A stretch of 64,000 nucleotides of DNA, from the NCBI RefSeq assembly GCF_051414055.1, contig NZ_JBLKNX010000024.1, forward strand, positions 1 to 64,000, given 5' to 3'. The stretch's first letter is position 1, and every line of letters begins with the position of its first letter. Positions 15,035 through 24,037 of the stretch are shown here, in pieces. The translations under genes were made by a program, and so were the position numbers. This DNA comes from Halosimplex halobium. GTDB lineage: Archaea; Halobacteriota; Halobacteria; Halobacteriales; Haloarculaceae. The notes under the pieces were generated by a model. That model had not been told where the DNA came from, made no database searches, and saw only the letters and a list, made by a program, of their open reading frames with translations.

Positions 15035-16047
15035 CAGTCCAGCACCGTCCCGAGATGTTCGGCGACCCCGTCGCCGATGGCCAGCATGCCCTCGTCGCCG
15101 GGGTGGAGCACGTCCCACGTCAGGTCCGAGGCCGAGACCACGTCGGTCCCCTCGACGAGCGAGAGGTTGTCGTGGGGCGACTCCGCGACGACCGAGCGCA
15201 GCGCCTCACGGAACTCCCTGGCGCGGTCGGAGTCGCCGCTCTCGGTCACGTCCGCGAAGTAGGGGAACAGCGTCACTGCGACGACTGGCTTGTCCGGGTG
15301 AGCGCCGGCGACGGTGTCGACGAAGTACTCGACCCGCTCGCGGAACTCCGCGGTCGAGAACTCCGCGTTGGCCATGTTGACCGACAGCGCCAGCGTCGCA
15401 ACGTCCCAGTCGTCGCGCTCGGCGATGTAGTCGGCCAGCTCCGGTTCGCAGTGGGCCGACCCCGACGATCCGAGGTTCACCGCGTCCAGGCCGCAGTTGC
15501 GCGCGACCCGCGAGACGTAGCTCAGGTGGGCCGCCGACGCCTTGGCGCCCTCGGTGATCGAGGTGCCGTAGGCGAGGTAGCGCCGGTCGGGAAGTTCCCC
15601 GGCCTCGGGCGGGCGGCAGTCGCCGGCCACGCCGTGCAGCGCGACGGGGACGATCCGCTCGGGGACGATCCGGCAGACCCGCGGGTCGAAGCGGCCCGTG
15701 TCGACCGACCCGTCGAGTTCGGCCAGTCGGTCGGGGACCGAGAGCGTCAGCGTCTCCGTTCCGGGACCGACCTCGCGGACCTGCCAGGGCTGGAACGACC
15801 CCCAGAAGACGCGCATCTCCGCCCGCTCGGGCGTCGAGAGCGTCACCTCGACCCCGGCGTCGTCGCTGTCGGGTACGAAGCGGACCTCGCTGTGGGAGAC
15901 GCAGGACAGCCGCTCGCGGCCCATGTCGGTGAGCGACTCCCGGACCGACGCGGGGACGCGACAGAGTCGGTCGCCGCCGTCGGTCCACTCCGCGGGCTCG
16001 GTCTCGGCAACGTTGTGCAGGGAGACGGAAGGGTGCGTGCCGGTCAT
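15034..16047 (-). CDS. SGNH/GDSL-family hydrolase
   Basis: A 337-aa protein. The N-terminal half (about 1-150) is a beta-rich region of the kind found before SGNH domains. The C-terminal half has the SGNH blocks: RYLAYGTSITEGAKAS (catalytic Ser in block I), NLGSSGSAHC (Gly block II), LALSVNMAN (Asn block III) and DVLHPGDEG (Asp/His block V). It is probably an esterase or lipase-like enzyme of unknown substrate. No signal peptide is visible. ATG 16047 gives a clean N-terminus; the frame extends upstream but with an Arg-rich, implausible sequence. The stop abuts the 82-bp hairpin. Confidence 0.82.
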   Translation of the reverse strand: MTGTHPSVSLHNVAETEPAEWTDGGDRLCRVPASVRESLTDMGRERLSCVSHSEVRFVPDSDDAGVEVTLSTPERAEMRVFWGSFQPWQVREVGPGTETLTLSVPDRLAELDGSVDTGRFDPRVCRIVPERIVPVALHGVAGDCRPPEAGELPDRRYLAYGTSITEGAKASAAHLSYVSRVARNCGLDAVNLGSSGSAHCEPELADYIAERDDWDVATLALSVNMANAEFSTAEFRERVEYFVDTVAGAHPDKPVVAVTLFPYFADVTESGDSDRAREFREALRSVVAESPHDNLSLVEGTDVVSASDLTWDVLHPGDEGMLAIGDGVAEHLGTVLD

Positions 16048-16155
16048 TCGACCGACCCGTGGACGGCCCGGGACATACCGATTCCGCCTCCGGCGAGGGC
16101 GGCCGGCAGAACAGGGTGGTCGGCACGCGACCCGAGTGTGGTGCACGACGAAGAA

Positions 16156-16665
16156 CTACAGCGGCCGCTTGGTCTTCTCGACGACTTCGACGGACTCGAT
16201 CCCGGTCTCCGGGTACTCGCCGTCGGCGTCCTTCTCGGCCGACTTCACCATGTCCCAGACGACGTTGAGCCCGGTCGTCGTCCCTTCGAGCGCCTCCATC
16301 TCGCAGCCGGTCTTGCCGGTCGTCTCGACCGCGACGGTGAGCTCGATCGCGTCGTCGCCGAGGGAGAAGTCGGTGTCGACGTTCGTGACCGGGATCTGGT
16401 GACACATCGGGATCGTCTCCCAGGTGTGCTTGACCGCCTGGATCGCGCCGATCCGGGCGGTCGCGAGCACGTCGCCCTTGTCGACCGCGTTGTCCCGGAC
16501 GGCGTCGACGGTTTCGGGACGGAGCCGGATGACCCCGCGGGCGACGGCCCGCCGGGCGGTGTCGGGCTTGTCGCCCACGTCGACCATCTGTGCCTCGCCC
16601 GACTCGTCGGTGTGGGTGAGGTCGGCCGCTTCCGTCCCCTCTCCTGCTCCGTCGTCGCCGCTCAC
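16156..16665 (-). CDS. moaC: Cyclic pyranopterin monophosphate synthase MoaC
   Basis: A 169-aa protein of molybdenum-cofactor biosynthesis. It converts the 3',8-cyclo-GTP product of MoaA into cyclic pyranopterin monophosphate. The family motifs are VDVGDKPDTARRAVARG, KGDVLATARIGAIQAVKHTW, IPMCHQIP and GCEMEALEGTTTGLNVVWDM. The first 20 residues are an acidic haloarchaeal extension. The start is GTG, and it overlaps the stop of nnr by 4 nt (GTGA), so the two genes form an operon. Confidence 0.93.
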   Translation of the reverse strand: MSGDDGAGEGTEAADLTHTDESGEAQMVDVGDKPDTARRAVARGVIRLRPETVDAVRDNAVDKGDVLATARIGAIQAVKHTWETIPMCHQIPVTNVDTDFSLGDDAIELTVAVETTGKTGCEMEALEGTTTGLNVVWDMVKSAEKDADGEYPETGIESVEVVEKTKRPL

Positions 16666-18110
16666 GCCTCGCCACCCCGGTCGGTCCAGAGGACGGCGGG
16701 GATCTCGTCGTGCAGATCCGTCGCGGTGAGCCCGTTGTTGTTGCGCTCGAAAGCGCGGTCGCCCGCCTTGCCGTTGGCGTAGGCGGCCATCGCGGCGGCG
16801 TGAACCGGCTCCTGGGTCGCCGCGAGCGCGCCGGTGATCCCCGCGAGCACGTCGCCGGTGCCGCCGACGGTCATGCCGGCGTTGCCGGTCCGGTTGACGC
16901 GCGTGGTCTCGCCGTCGGAGATCACGTCGTACTTCCCTTTGACGAGGACCGTCTGGCCCAGGTCGGCGGCGAAGTGCTCGACGTAGTCGGTCCGCTCCTC
17001 CCAGTCGTCGGTGACGCGTCCGCCCATCTCCGCGAACTCGCCCTGGTGGGGGGTGCAGATCAGGTCGGCCTCGGTGTCGACCTCCGGCACGCGGGAGAGC
17101 GCATCCGCGTCGACGACCGCGGTTCCGGAGTACCCCGAGAGGATCCCCTCGACCGCCTCGAGGGTCTCCTCCTCGTCGCCCAGGCCCGGCCCGATGACCA
17201 CGGTGTCGTGGTGGCGGGCCATCTGGAGGAGGAACCCGACCTGCTTGGGTTCGAGCTGTTTGCCCTGGTAGGGACGGACGATCAGGTCCTCGCCGAACCC
17301 CTGGAGCTCGCGGCCGACGACCATCGGACAGGCCACGCGGACCAGGTCCGCCCCGGCGCGGAGCGCGGCCTTCGCCGACAGGGCGGGCGCGCCGGCGTAG
17401 GGGCCGCCGCCGACGACGAGCACCTCGCCGTTCTGTCCCTTGTGGCTCGACGGGTCGCGGTCGTCGAGCCGCATCAGGTCGCCCCGCTCGACGAACCGCT
17501 CGGCGGCCGCGGGGATGCCGATGTCCGCGACGGTCACGTCGGCGTCCAGCTCGGCGAGCCCGGGCTTGGTGTCGTGGAACGTGACCACGCGGTCGGCCTC
17601 GACGGCCGTCTCGGCCAGTTCGCCGGTCTCGGCGTTGAGGCCCGAGGGCACGTCCACCGCGACCACGGTCGCGTCGCTGTCGTTGATCGCCGCGGCTGCA
17701 GTGCGTTCGGGTTCGCGCAGGTCGCCCGCGATGCCAGTCCCGAGCATCGCGTCGACGACCACGTCGGGGTCACCCAGGTCGAAGCCGGCGGAGTCGCGGA
17801 CGGTCTCGGTGTCGTACTCGCCGGCCGCGAGGGCCGCCCAGTTCTCGCGGGCGATGTCGGTCGCGATCGTCTCCGGGCGGCCCAGCAGGCTCGTCGTCAC
17901 GTCGTAGTCGTCGAGAAAGCGGACCGCGACGAAGGCGTCGCCGCCGTTGTTCCCCCGGCCGGCGACGACGCGGACGCTCGCGCCCGGGTCGGCGGCCTCG
18001 CGGACCGCGCGGGCGACGGCGTGGCCGCTGGACTCCATCAACTGCTTTCGCGGGACCCCCATGGCCGCGGCGTTCTCGTCGACCACGGCCATCTCGCTGC
18101 CCGTAATCAT
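16662..18110 (-). CDS. nnr: Bifunctional NAD(P)H-hydrate epimerase / ADP-dependent dehydratase
   Basis: A 482-aa protein that repairs hydrated NAD(P)H. The N-terminal epimerase (YjeF_N, about 1-210) carries VVAGRGNNGGDAFVAVRFL and AVDVPSGLNAETG. The C-terminal dehydratase (CARKD/YjeF_C, about 215-475) carries HKGQNGEVLVVGGGPYAGAP, VIGPGLG, CTPHQGEFAEM, and the nucleotide-binding NRTGNAGMTVGGTGDVLAG. The domain order and length are as in other prokaryotic Nnr enzymes. It is upstream of moaC with a 4-nt overlap. Confidence 0.93.
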   Translation of the reverse strand: MITGSEMAVVDENAAAMGVPRKQLMESSGHAVARAVREAADPGASVRVVAGRGNNGGDAFVAVRFLDDYDVTTSLLGRPETIATDIARENWAALAAGEYDTETVRDSAGFDLGDPDVVVDAMLGTGIAGDLREPERTAAAAINDSDATVVAVDVPSGLNAETGELAETAVEADRVVTFHDTKPGLAELDADVTVADIGIPAAAERFVERGDLMRLDDRDPSSHKGQNGEVLVVGGGPYAGAPALSAKAALRAGADLVRVACPMVVGRELQGFGEDLIVRPYQGKQLEPKQVGFLLQMARHHDTVVIGPGLGDEEETLEAVEGILSGYSGTAVVDADALSRVPEVDTEADLICTPHQGEFAEMGGRVTDDWEERTDYVEHFAADLGQTVLVKGKYDVISDGETTRVNRTGNAGMTVGGTGDVLAGITGALAATQEPVHAAAMAAYANGKAGDRAFERNNNGLTATDLHDEIPAVLWTDRGGEA

Positions 18111-18198
18111 GGACGGGCGTTCGCCCGCCCCCGGGAAAAGGGTGGGGGCAACCGGCCGTCGGTGCCGCCTGTTTCACCGGACGGCGGCCGGACGCCGG

Positions 18199-18477
18199 TC
18201 ACCGCCGGATCTCGAACCCGTCGAGCCCCTCCGGCTCGCCGTACTCCGCCTCCACGTCCTCGACGCGCGCCCGGTCGCTCCCCTCGTGGCACCACTCGAC
18301 CATCGCCTCGACCGCCGGCTCGGGCCCCTCGAAGACCGCCTCGACGCGGCCGTCGTCGAGGTTCTTCACCCAGCCGTCGACGCCGCGCTCGCGGGCCTCG
18401 TCGCGAGTCGTCGCGCGGTAGAAGACGCCCTGTACCCGTCCCGTGACGTACACGTGCGCTCGCGTGCGGTCTGTCAT
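18199..18477 (-). CDS. acyP: Acylphosphatase
   Basis: A 92-aa protein with the acylphosphatase fold: HVYVTGRVQGVFYRATT holds the phosphate-binding loop and catalytic Arg, and GWVKNLDDGRVEAVFEG holds the catalytic Asn. It hydrolyses acyl phosphates such as acetyl or carbamoyl phosphate. The length is exactly that of the family. It stands alone between nnr and the citrate synthase gene. Confidence 0.93.
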   Translation of the reverse strand: MTDRTRAHVYVTGRVQGVFYRATTRDEARERGVDGWVKNLDDGRVEAVFEGPEPAVEAMVEWCHEGSDRARVEDVEAEYGEPEGLDGFEIRR

Positions 18478-18720
18478 ATCCGACGGTTACACGCCCGCGC
18501 TGAAAAAACCGTCCTGGCTCGGTCCGGCCATGCCCGGTGGGGCGTTCGACGGCCGGCGCCGTCGCTCTCGAAGCCGATTTGTACACCTGTCGATACAGCC
18601 GTCGACAGATGGACGATAGCGGAGTAATTCGCCGGGTCGATGCCGGAAGTTCGAGGAAAATCGCGGAAAACTCCGGCGTGTTCCAACAGTACTTTGGTGG
18701 TCACCCCCCGAAGCGTGAGC

Positions 18721-19854
18721 ATGAGTGACGAGGAGCTGAACCGCGGGCTGGAGGGTATCAGGGTCGCGGAGACGCGACTGAGCGACATCGACGGCGAGGC
18801 GGGCGTGCTCACGATCGGCGGGTTCCCGGTCGACGAACTCGCGCGGTCGGCCACCTACGAGGAGAGCGTCTTCCTGCTGTACGAGGACCGATTGCCGACG
18901 GCCGACGAACTCGACGCCTTCCGTGCGGACCTGGCGGGCCGTCGCGAAATCGGCGACGAAGTGAAGGCGGTCCTGCGGCGGGCAGCCGAGGAGGAGAAAC
19001 CGGCGATGGACGCCCTCCGGATGGGCGCCGCGGCGGCGAACCTCGGGACCGGCGAGAGCGAGCCCGAGGCCGACGCCCGGCGGGTCGTCGCCGTCTTCCC
19101 GACCATCGTCGCGACCTACTGGCGCTACCGGGAGGGCGCCGACCCCGTCGAACCCCGCGAGGATCTGCGCCACGCGGCGAATTACCTCTACATGCTGAAC
19201 GGGGAGGAGCCCGACGAGGCCGCGGTCCGCGGGCTGGAGACGTACCTCAACACGGTCGTCGACCACGGGCTGAACGCCTCGACGTTCACCGCCCGCACGG
19301 TCGTCTCGACGGAGTCCGACGTGGTCTCGGCGGCGACCGCGGCCGTCGGCACTCTCAAGGGCCCGCTCCACGGCGGGGCGCCGGGTCCCGTCCTCGACAT
19401 GCTCGAAGAGATCCACGAGTCGGGCGACCCCGAGGGGTACGTCCGGGAGAAACTGGCGGCCGGCGAGCGGCTGATGGGCTTCGGCCACCGCGTCTATCGC
19501 GTCCGCGACCCGCGGGCCGCGGTGCTGGAGGCCGCCGCCGCGGAGTTCTACGAGGAGGCGGGCGACTCCGACTTTTTCGAGACGATCAAGGAGTTCGAGG
19601 ACGTCGCCGTCGACCTGCTCGCCGAGCACAAGCCGGGCCGGGACCTGGAGACGAACGTCGAGTTCTACACCGCCGCCCTGCTCGACGGCGTCGGCGTCCC
19701 CAAGGAGCTGTTCACGACCTGCTTCGCGATCTCGCGGGTCGGCGGCTGGACCGCCCACGCGCTCGAACAGCTCGACGACAACCGCCTCATCCGCCCGCTG
19801 TCGGCGTACGTCGGCGACCACGACCGCTCGTGGACGCCCGTCGACGAGCGGTAG
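18721..19854 (+). CDS. Citrate synthase
   Basis: A 377-aa enzyme that condenses oxaloacetate and acetyl-CoA at the head of the TCA cycle. Family signatures are GPLHGGAPGPV (catalytic His), MGFGHRVYRVRDPRA (His/Arg substrate site) and FYTAALLDGVGVPKELFTTCFAISRVGGWTAH near the C-terminus, read here in shorter pieces. The first 75 residues carry the usual EGIRVAETRLSDIDG-type start. The start is ATG 18721; a TATA-like AGTACTTTGG lies about 27 nt upstream. The gene symbol (citZ or gltA) varies between haloarchaeal annotations, so none is given. Confidence 0.95.
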   Translation: MSDEELNRGLEGIRVAETRLSDIDGEAGVLTIGGFPVDELARSATYEESVFLLYEDRLPTADELDAFRADLAGRREIGDEVKAVLRRAAEEEKPAMDALRMGAAAANLGTGESEPEADARRVVAVFPTIVATYWRYREGADPVEPREDLRHAANYLYMLNGEEPDEAAVRGLETYLNTVVDHGLNASTFTARTVVSTESDVVSAATAAVGTLKGPLHGGAPGPVLDMLEEIHESGDPEGYVREKLAAGERLMGFGHRVYRVRDPRAAVLEAAAAEFYEEAGDSDFFETIKEFEDVAVDLLAEHKPGRDLETNVEFYTAALLDGVGVPKELFTTCFAISRVGGWTAHALEQLDDNRLIRPLSAYVGDHDRSWTPVDER

Positions 19855-19901
19855 CCGGCCCGCTCCGTTCCGCGTCTCGTCGCTCTCTCCACCCTTCCAC
19901 G

Positions 19902-20798
19902 CTACCGCAGGTAGTGGAACACGTACGTCTGGGAATATCCCGCGTACTCGCCGCCGAAGGCCGCGCGGATGGCGCGGGAGGTGTCGGCGTAGTTGCCACG
20001 GTCGCAGTCGGGGTAGTACTCCTCGATGGTCGTCCGGATCCAGGTGTCAAGCGGGACCGCCTGGAGGTAGTCGAGCGCGAACAGCAGGACACAGTCGGCC
20101 ACCTTGTCGCCGACCCCGACGAAGCGGGTGAGCGACTCGCGGGCGTCCTCGTAGTCCAGCCCGGCCGCCTCTTCGGGGTGGGCCTCGCCGTCGGCGACCA
20201 TCCGCGCGGTGTCGCGGACGTACGGCGCCCGGTAGCCCAGGCCCAGGTCGCGGAGTTGGGCCTCGGTCGCGGCCGCGAGTTGCTCGGGCGTGGGGAACGC
20301 GTGGTAGGTCCGGCCGTCGAACTCGACGGGCGATCCGAACGCGCGTTCGAGTTCCCGCTGCATCCCGTGGATGCGGCCGACGCGCATCTGGGCCGAGCAG
20401 ATGAACGATATCAGCGACGGGAAGGCGGGGTCGTCGACGAGGCGCATCCCCCAGTAGGCGTCGAAGGCCGACTCGACCACGTCGTCGTCGGGCGTCGCCG
20501 CCCGGATCGCCGGGAGGTCGTCGTCGAGGCGCAGCCGCCCGCGGAGTATCGGGACGGCGTCGACCGACGACTCCCACTCCAGGCGGTCGTCGACCTGGCG
20601 GACGCGGACGACGGCCGGGTCGCCGTCGACGCGGACGACGGTCTCGTACCAGGCGTCGCCGCCGTAGGCGCCCGTCTCGTCGTACATCCGGCCGTCGGCG
20701 CGGTCCCAGAGGTACGACTGGCCGCTCTCGACGGTCGACTGCAGGTCGAACGGACCGGGGAACTCATCGAGGGCGAGCGCGCCGCGTTCGACGGTCAT
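19902..20798 (-). CDS. ogg: 8-oxoguanine DNA glycosylase (OGG1-like)
   Basis: A 298-aa base-excision repair enzyme. The N-terminal domain shows FDLQSTVESGQSYLW, and the helix-hairpin-helix region shows RFVGVGDKVADCVLLFALD with the catalytic Lys, followed by VPLDTWI with the catalytic Asp. This is the OGG1 order and spacing. It should excise 8-oxoguanine opposite cytosine and nick the strand by beta-elimination. It ends at YVFHYLR, a typical short C-terminus. It is convergent with the citrate synthase gene, with a 47-nt gap. Confidence 0.9.
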   Translation of the reverse strand: MTVERGALALDEFPGPFDLQSTVESGQSYLWDRADGRMYDETGAYGGDAWYETVVRVDGDPAVVRVRQVDDRLEWESSVDAVPILRGRLRLDDDLPAIRAATPDDDVVESAFDAYWGMRLVDDPAFPSLISFICSAQMRVGRIHGMQRELERAFGSPVEFDGRTYHAFPTPEQLAAATEAQLRDLGLGYRAPYVRDTARMVADGEAHPEEAAGLDYEDARESLTRFVGVGDKVADCVLLFALDYLQAVPLDTWIRTTIEEYYPDCDRGNYADTSRAIRAAFGGEYAGYSQTYVFHYLR

Positions 20799-20945
20799 AC
20801 CCGGGCCAGGCGTCGGGGTGCCTTCGACCTTTCGAGAGCGCCCCGACGGGGGCGGCTCGACTCGCTGGTAACCGCCCCGACGGGCCGGGTGTGTGTCGTG
20901 CTATCGAGGCGAACCTTCATGTCACTGCGAGGCGAAGGCGGGCAT

Positions 20946-21458
20946 ATGAACTGCAGAGTCGTCGTCGAGGCCGCCGTCCCGGTCTACGACGTGGAGACGG
21001 CCGACGAGGCGGTCCGGATCGCCATCTCGAAGACGGGCGAGATGCTCAACCCGGACCTCAACTACGTCGAGATCAACATGGGCGAGCGGTCCTGTCCCCA
21101 CTGCGGCGAGGAGCTCGAACCGGCCTTCATCGCCGCCGACGAGAGCCTCGTCGCGCTCGAGCTGGAGATCACCGTCTTCAACGTCGAGCGCGAGGAGCAC
21201 GCCGCCCGGATCGCCCGCAAGGAGATCGGCCAGCGCCTCGAGAACATCCCGCTCGAGGTCCTCGAGATCGAGCAGGTCGACGAGGACGGCGACGGGGACG
21301 AGGAGGAGTCGGGAGACGACGAGAGCGAGCCCGCGGCCGACGAGGGGGAGGAGCCGGTCCGAGAGGACCCGGGCGACGAACGCGGCGACGGGGGGTCGGC
21401 CGACGAGCGGGGCGACGACGTGTTACCCGAGTTCGAGGAACTCATCGACGAGTCGTAG
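20946..21458 (+). CDS. DUF555 (UPF0212) family protein
   Basis: A 170-aa protein. Residues 1-115 match the archaeal DUF555 family: CRVVVEAAVPVYDVETADEA, MLNPDLNYVEI and a half zinc site CPHCGEELEPAF. The last 55 residues are a highly acidic, Gly-rich disordered tail that is not conserved in the family. The function is unknown; the family is found across Euryarchaeota. ATG 20946 follows directly on a short leader. Confidence 0.85.
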   Translation: MNCRVVVEAAVPVYDVETADEAVRIAISKTGEMLNPDLNYVEINMGERSCPHCGEELEPAFIAADESLVALELEITVFNVEREEHAARIARKEIGQRLENIPLEVLEIEQVDEDGDGDEEESGDDESEPAADEGEEPVREDPGDERGDGGSADERGDDVLPEFEELIDES

Positions 21459-21591
21459 CGGCGCTCTACACCGGCCGGTAGCGGGATTCTCGCGGTCGTA
21501 CTGGGAGGTTCGGAGCGGCGCGACGCCCCCGGGAGTGACAGCGACGCCACTGGGCGGTCGGGTGTCGGGAGGACGGGACGAGTCGATTCGT

Positions 21592-21828
21592 TCAGTCCGC
21601 GGAGGCCGGGACGCGCTCGCGCGTCTCGGTCTCCATCTCCGAAGTGATGCCCTTCGCCAGGGCGAAAACGGCGTTCTTGTGGTCGGTCTTCGACTTGTGG
21701 ATCGAGGTCGGCCGTACGCCGAGAGAAGTGTACTCGTCGTGTTCCACCTCTTCCCCTGTCTCCATTTCGTAGTGGTTCTCCACCTGAGCAAGCAGGCCGT
21801 GAAGGTGAATGAGCTCCTGCTTTTTCAT
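21592..21828 (-). CDS. UPF0058 family protein
   Basis: A 78-aa protein matching UPF0058, an archaeal family of short helical proteins. MKKQELIHLHGLLAQV, then Tyr-Glu-Thr-like residues and SIHKSKTDHKNAVFALA are the conserved blocks. The structure known for the family is a helical oligomer; the function is unknown. It is convergent with the DUF555 gene, with a 133-nt gap holding nothing recognisable. Confidence 0.85.
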   Translation of the reverse strand: MKKQELIHLHGLLAQVENHYEMETGEEVEHDEYTSLGVRPTSIHKSKTDHKNAVFALAKGITSEMETETRERVPASAD

Positions 21829-22051
21829 AGTCGTCCCGTCCTAACCACTGGAGGTTAATAGTAGTATCCTGAGTCGCGTTAACACACACCTGCTTAAAAA
21901 CCGTGTACAAAAGCCTCTCGATATCGGTTTCGGCGGCCGGGAGCGAACGGGGTGGGGTCGTCGACAGGGTGGCAGTGGTCGGGCGGTCCCGACGTGAGCG
22001 ACCGTCGGCGGTCCGGACCCGAACGCCGGGTGCGCGGCCGCGGGGTTGAAA

Positions 22052-22060
22052 GACTTTTAG
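22052..22060 (+). promoter_or_regulatory. TATA box of the aIF2 beta gene
   Basis: GACTTTTAG is centred about 28 nt upstream of ATG 22084, in a GC-rich spacer. Confidence 0.5.
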
Positions 22061-22083
22061 GCGGGGACGGGCTTCTCACGGGT

Positions 22084-22488
22084 ATGGACTACGACGACAT
22101 GCTCGACCGGGCGATGGAGGAGACGCCGGAGATCGAGGGGAGCTCCGACCGGTTCGAGGTGCCGGACCCGGACATCCGCCAGGAGGGTAACGTGACAGTA
22201 TACGAGAACTTCCAGGACACCTGCGACCGCCTGGGCCGCGAGGACGACCACGTCATGCAGTTCCTCCAGAACGAGCTGGGGACCAGCGGCCACATCGACG
22301 AGAGCGGCCGCGCGCGGCTGACCGGCGAGTTCAGCGAGCGCCGCGTCAGCAACGCCGTCGACGAGTACGCCGACGAGTTCGTCCTCTGCCCGGAGTGTGG
22401 CCTGCCGGACACGCACTTCGAGCGCGAGGGCGGCGTCCTCCTCCTCCGCTGTGAGGCCTGCGGCGCGCGGTCCGCGACGAGCGGCTAG
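22084..22488 (+). CDS. Translation initiation factor IF-2 subunit beta
   Basis: A 134-aa aIF2 beta subunit, part of the heterotrimer that brings Met-tRNAi to the small ribosomal subunit. It has a short N-terminal helix, the alpha-beta core (VTVYENFQDTCDRLGREDDHV, FLQNELGTSGHID) and a C-terminal zinc ribbon (CPECGLPDT...CEACGA). Length and order are normal. Its stop codon TAG shares the palindrome CTAG (22485-22488) with the stop of the convergent zinc-ribbon gene. Confidence 0.93.
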   Translation: MDYDDMLDRAMEETPEIEGSSDRFEVPDPDIRQEGNVTVYENFQDTCDRLGREDDHVMQFLQNELGTSGHIDESGRARLTGEFSERRVSNAVDEYADEFVLCPECGLPDTHFEREGGVLLLRCEACGARSATSG

Positions 22489-22664
22489 CTCAGTCGCTTC
22501 AGCGTCTGCAGGTCCCGGTCGGTCCGCGTGAACTCCGCGAGCCGCCGGCTCGCGTGGCAGTTGGGGCAGTGAAAGAGGTCGGTGTGTTCCGGCAGGTCCG
22601 TCGGCGTCGACTCCCAGTCTTTGGTACACTCGGGGCAGAGCAGTCGGACGTACGCTTCCTCCAT
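22485..22664 (-). CDS. Small haloarchaeal zinc-ribbon protein
   Basis: A 59-aa protein with two CxxC knuckles: LLCPECTKDW and FHCPNCHASRR, about 28 residues apart, then a basic helix TRTDRDLQTLKRLS. It is probably a nucleic-acid or protein-binding zinc ribbon; no function is known. ATG 22664 is chosen because the upstream extension contains no conserved sequence. It ends in the same CTAG palindrome as the aIF2 beta gene, tail to tail. Confidence 0.75.
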   Translation of the reverse strand: MEEAYVRLLCPECTKDWESTPTDLPEHTDLFHCPNCHASRRLAEFTRTDRDLQTLKRLS

Positions 22665-22779
22665 GCGTGATATCCACACGCACGACGAATACAAAAAGGC
22701 TTGTGCGGCGAGCGACGGGACCGGCGACCGGGTGCGGCCGGCACACCGACGGATCCGCGGTGGGCCAGCTACCGGACAG

Positions 22780-23754
22780 TCAGGCCGGGGCGTCGACGGA
22801 TTCGAGCAGTTCCTTGTAGCGATTGCGGATGGTGACCTCGGAGATGCTGGCGACCTCGCTGACCTCCGACTGGGTGACCTTCTCGTTGGTCAACAGGGCG
22901 GCGGCGTACACCGCGGCGGCGGCGAGGCCGACCGGGCTCTTCCCGCTGAGGATGCCCTGGTCGCGCGCGCTCTCGATGAGCTCGCGCGCCCGGCGCTCGG
23001 TGTCGTCGCTCAGCGCCAGGTCCGAGACGAACCGCGGGAGGTAGCTCTCGGGGTCCGCCGGCTTGATCTCCAGGTTCAGCTCGCGGACGACGTAGCGGTA
23101 GGTCCGCGTGAGCTCCATCTTCTCGACCCGGGAGACGGCGGTCATCTCGTCTAAGCTGCGCGGCGTGTTGGCCTGCCGGGCGGCGGCGTACAGCGCCGAC
23201 GTGGCGACGCCCTCGATGGAGCGGCCGGGCAGGAGGTTCTCCTCCAGCGCGCGGCGGTAGATGACCGAGGCCGTCTCGCGGACCGTCTTCGGGAGGCCCA
23301 GTGCGGAGGCCATGCGGTCGATCTCGCCGAGCGCCTGCTTGAGGTTACGCTCCTTGGAGTCGCGGGTGCGGAACCGCTCGTTCCAGGTGCGCAGCCGCTG
23401 CATCTTCTGGCGCTGGTTCGACGACAGCGAGTTGCCGTAAGCGTCCTTGTTCTGCCAGCCGATGTTGGTCGACAGGCCCTTGTCGTGCATCATGTTCGTC
23501 GTCGGCGCGCCGACGCGGGACTTCTCGTCCTTCTCCGAGGGGTTGAACGCCCGCCACTCGGGGCCGTGGTCGATCTCGTCCTCCTCGACGACCAGGCCGC
23601 ACTCCGAACACACGGTCTCGCCGTGCTCGGTGTCGGCGTCGACCCGACCGCCGCACTCGGGGCACTCGTGCTCGCTGGTCGACTCCTCCTGCTCCGCCCG
23701 CAGCCGTTCGCTCGTCTGTTCCTCGGCGCCGGTTCGAATTGTCGTGTCGCTCAT
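22780..23754 (-). CDS. tfb: Transcription initiation factor IIB (TFB)
   Basis: A 324-aa basal transcription factor that bridges TBP-DNA and RNA polymerase. The N-terminal zinc ribbon (CPECGGRV...CSECGLVV) is preceded by a 30-aa acidic extension. Next come the B-reader segment (HGPEWRAFN), and two cyclin-like repeats (about 120-215, 220-315) with SIEGVATSALYAAARQ and SPVGLAAAAVYAAALLTNEKVTQSEVS. Haloarchaea carry several tfb paralogs, so this is one of a set. ATG 23754 gives a normal N-terminus; TATTTAAG-type sequence at about 23838-23847 would give a leader of about 60 nt, and an upstream in-frame ATG at 23793 falls within that leader. Confidence 0.93.
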   Translation of the reverse strand: MSDTTIRTGAEEQTSERLRAEQEESTSEHECPECGGRVDADTEHGETVCSECGLVVEEDEIDHGPEWRAFNPSEKDEKSRVGAPTTNMMHDKGLSTNIGWQNKDAYGNSLSSNQRQKMQRLRTWNERFRTRDSKERNLKQALGEIDRMASALGLPKTVRETASVIYRRALEENLLPGRSIEGVATSALYAAARQANTPRSLDEMTAVSRVEKMELTRTYRYVVRELNLEIKPADPESYLPRFVSDLALSDDTERRARELIESARDQGILSGKSPVGLAAAAVYAAALLTNEKVTQSEVSEVASISEVTIRNRYKELLESVDAPA

Positions 23755-24037
23755 GATTGGTCTCCGGAGCGGCTCACCGGTGGCGAAAGCCATAAGAATC
23801 CGATGCCGCGGTTCCTAACACTACGTAAGTCCGAAAAACTCTTAAATGTTTCGATGATGGTGGCGTGACAACTGGTCCCAAATGACGAGATACCGCGGCC
23901 GTCACGCTCTGTTCCGGCGGTTTCGAAGTTCGGGGCGACGCGGGGGATGTCGTGGGTTCGAGCCGTCGGCGGCTGGTGGCAGGAGGGGGCTCGAGGGGAG
24001 GTCCGTCGGTCGGGACGGCTGTCGGCCGGCCCGCCGG

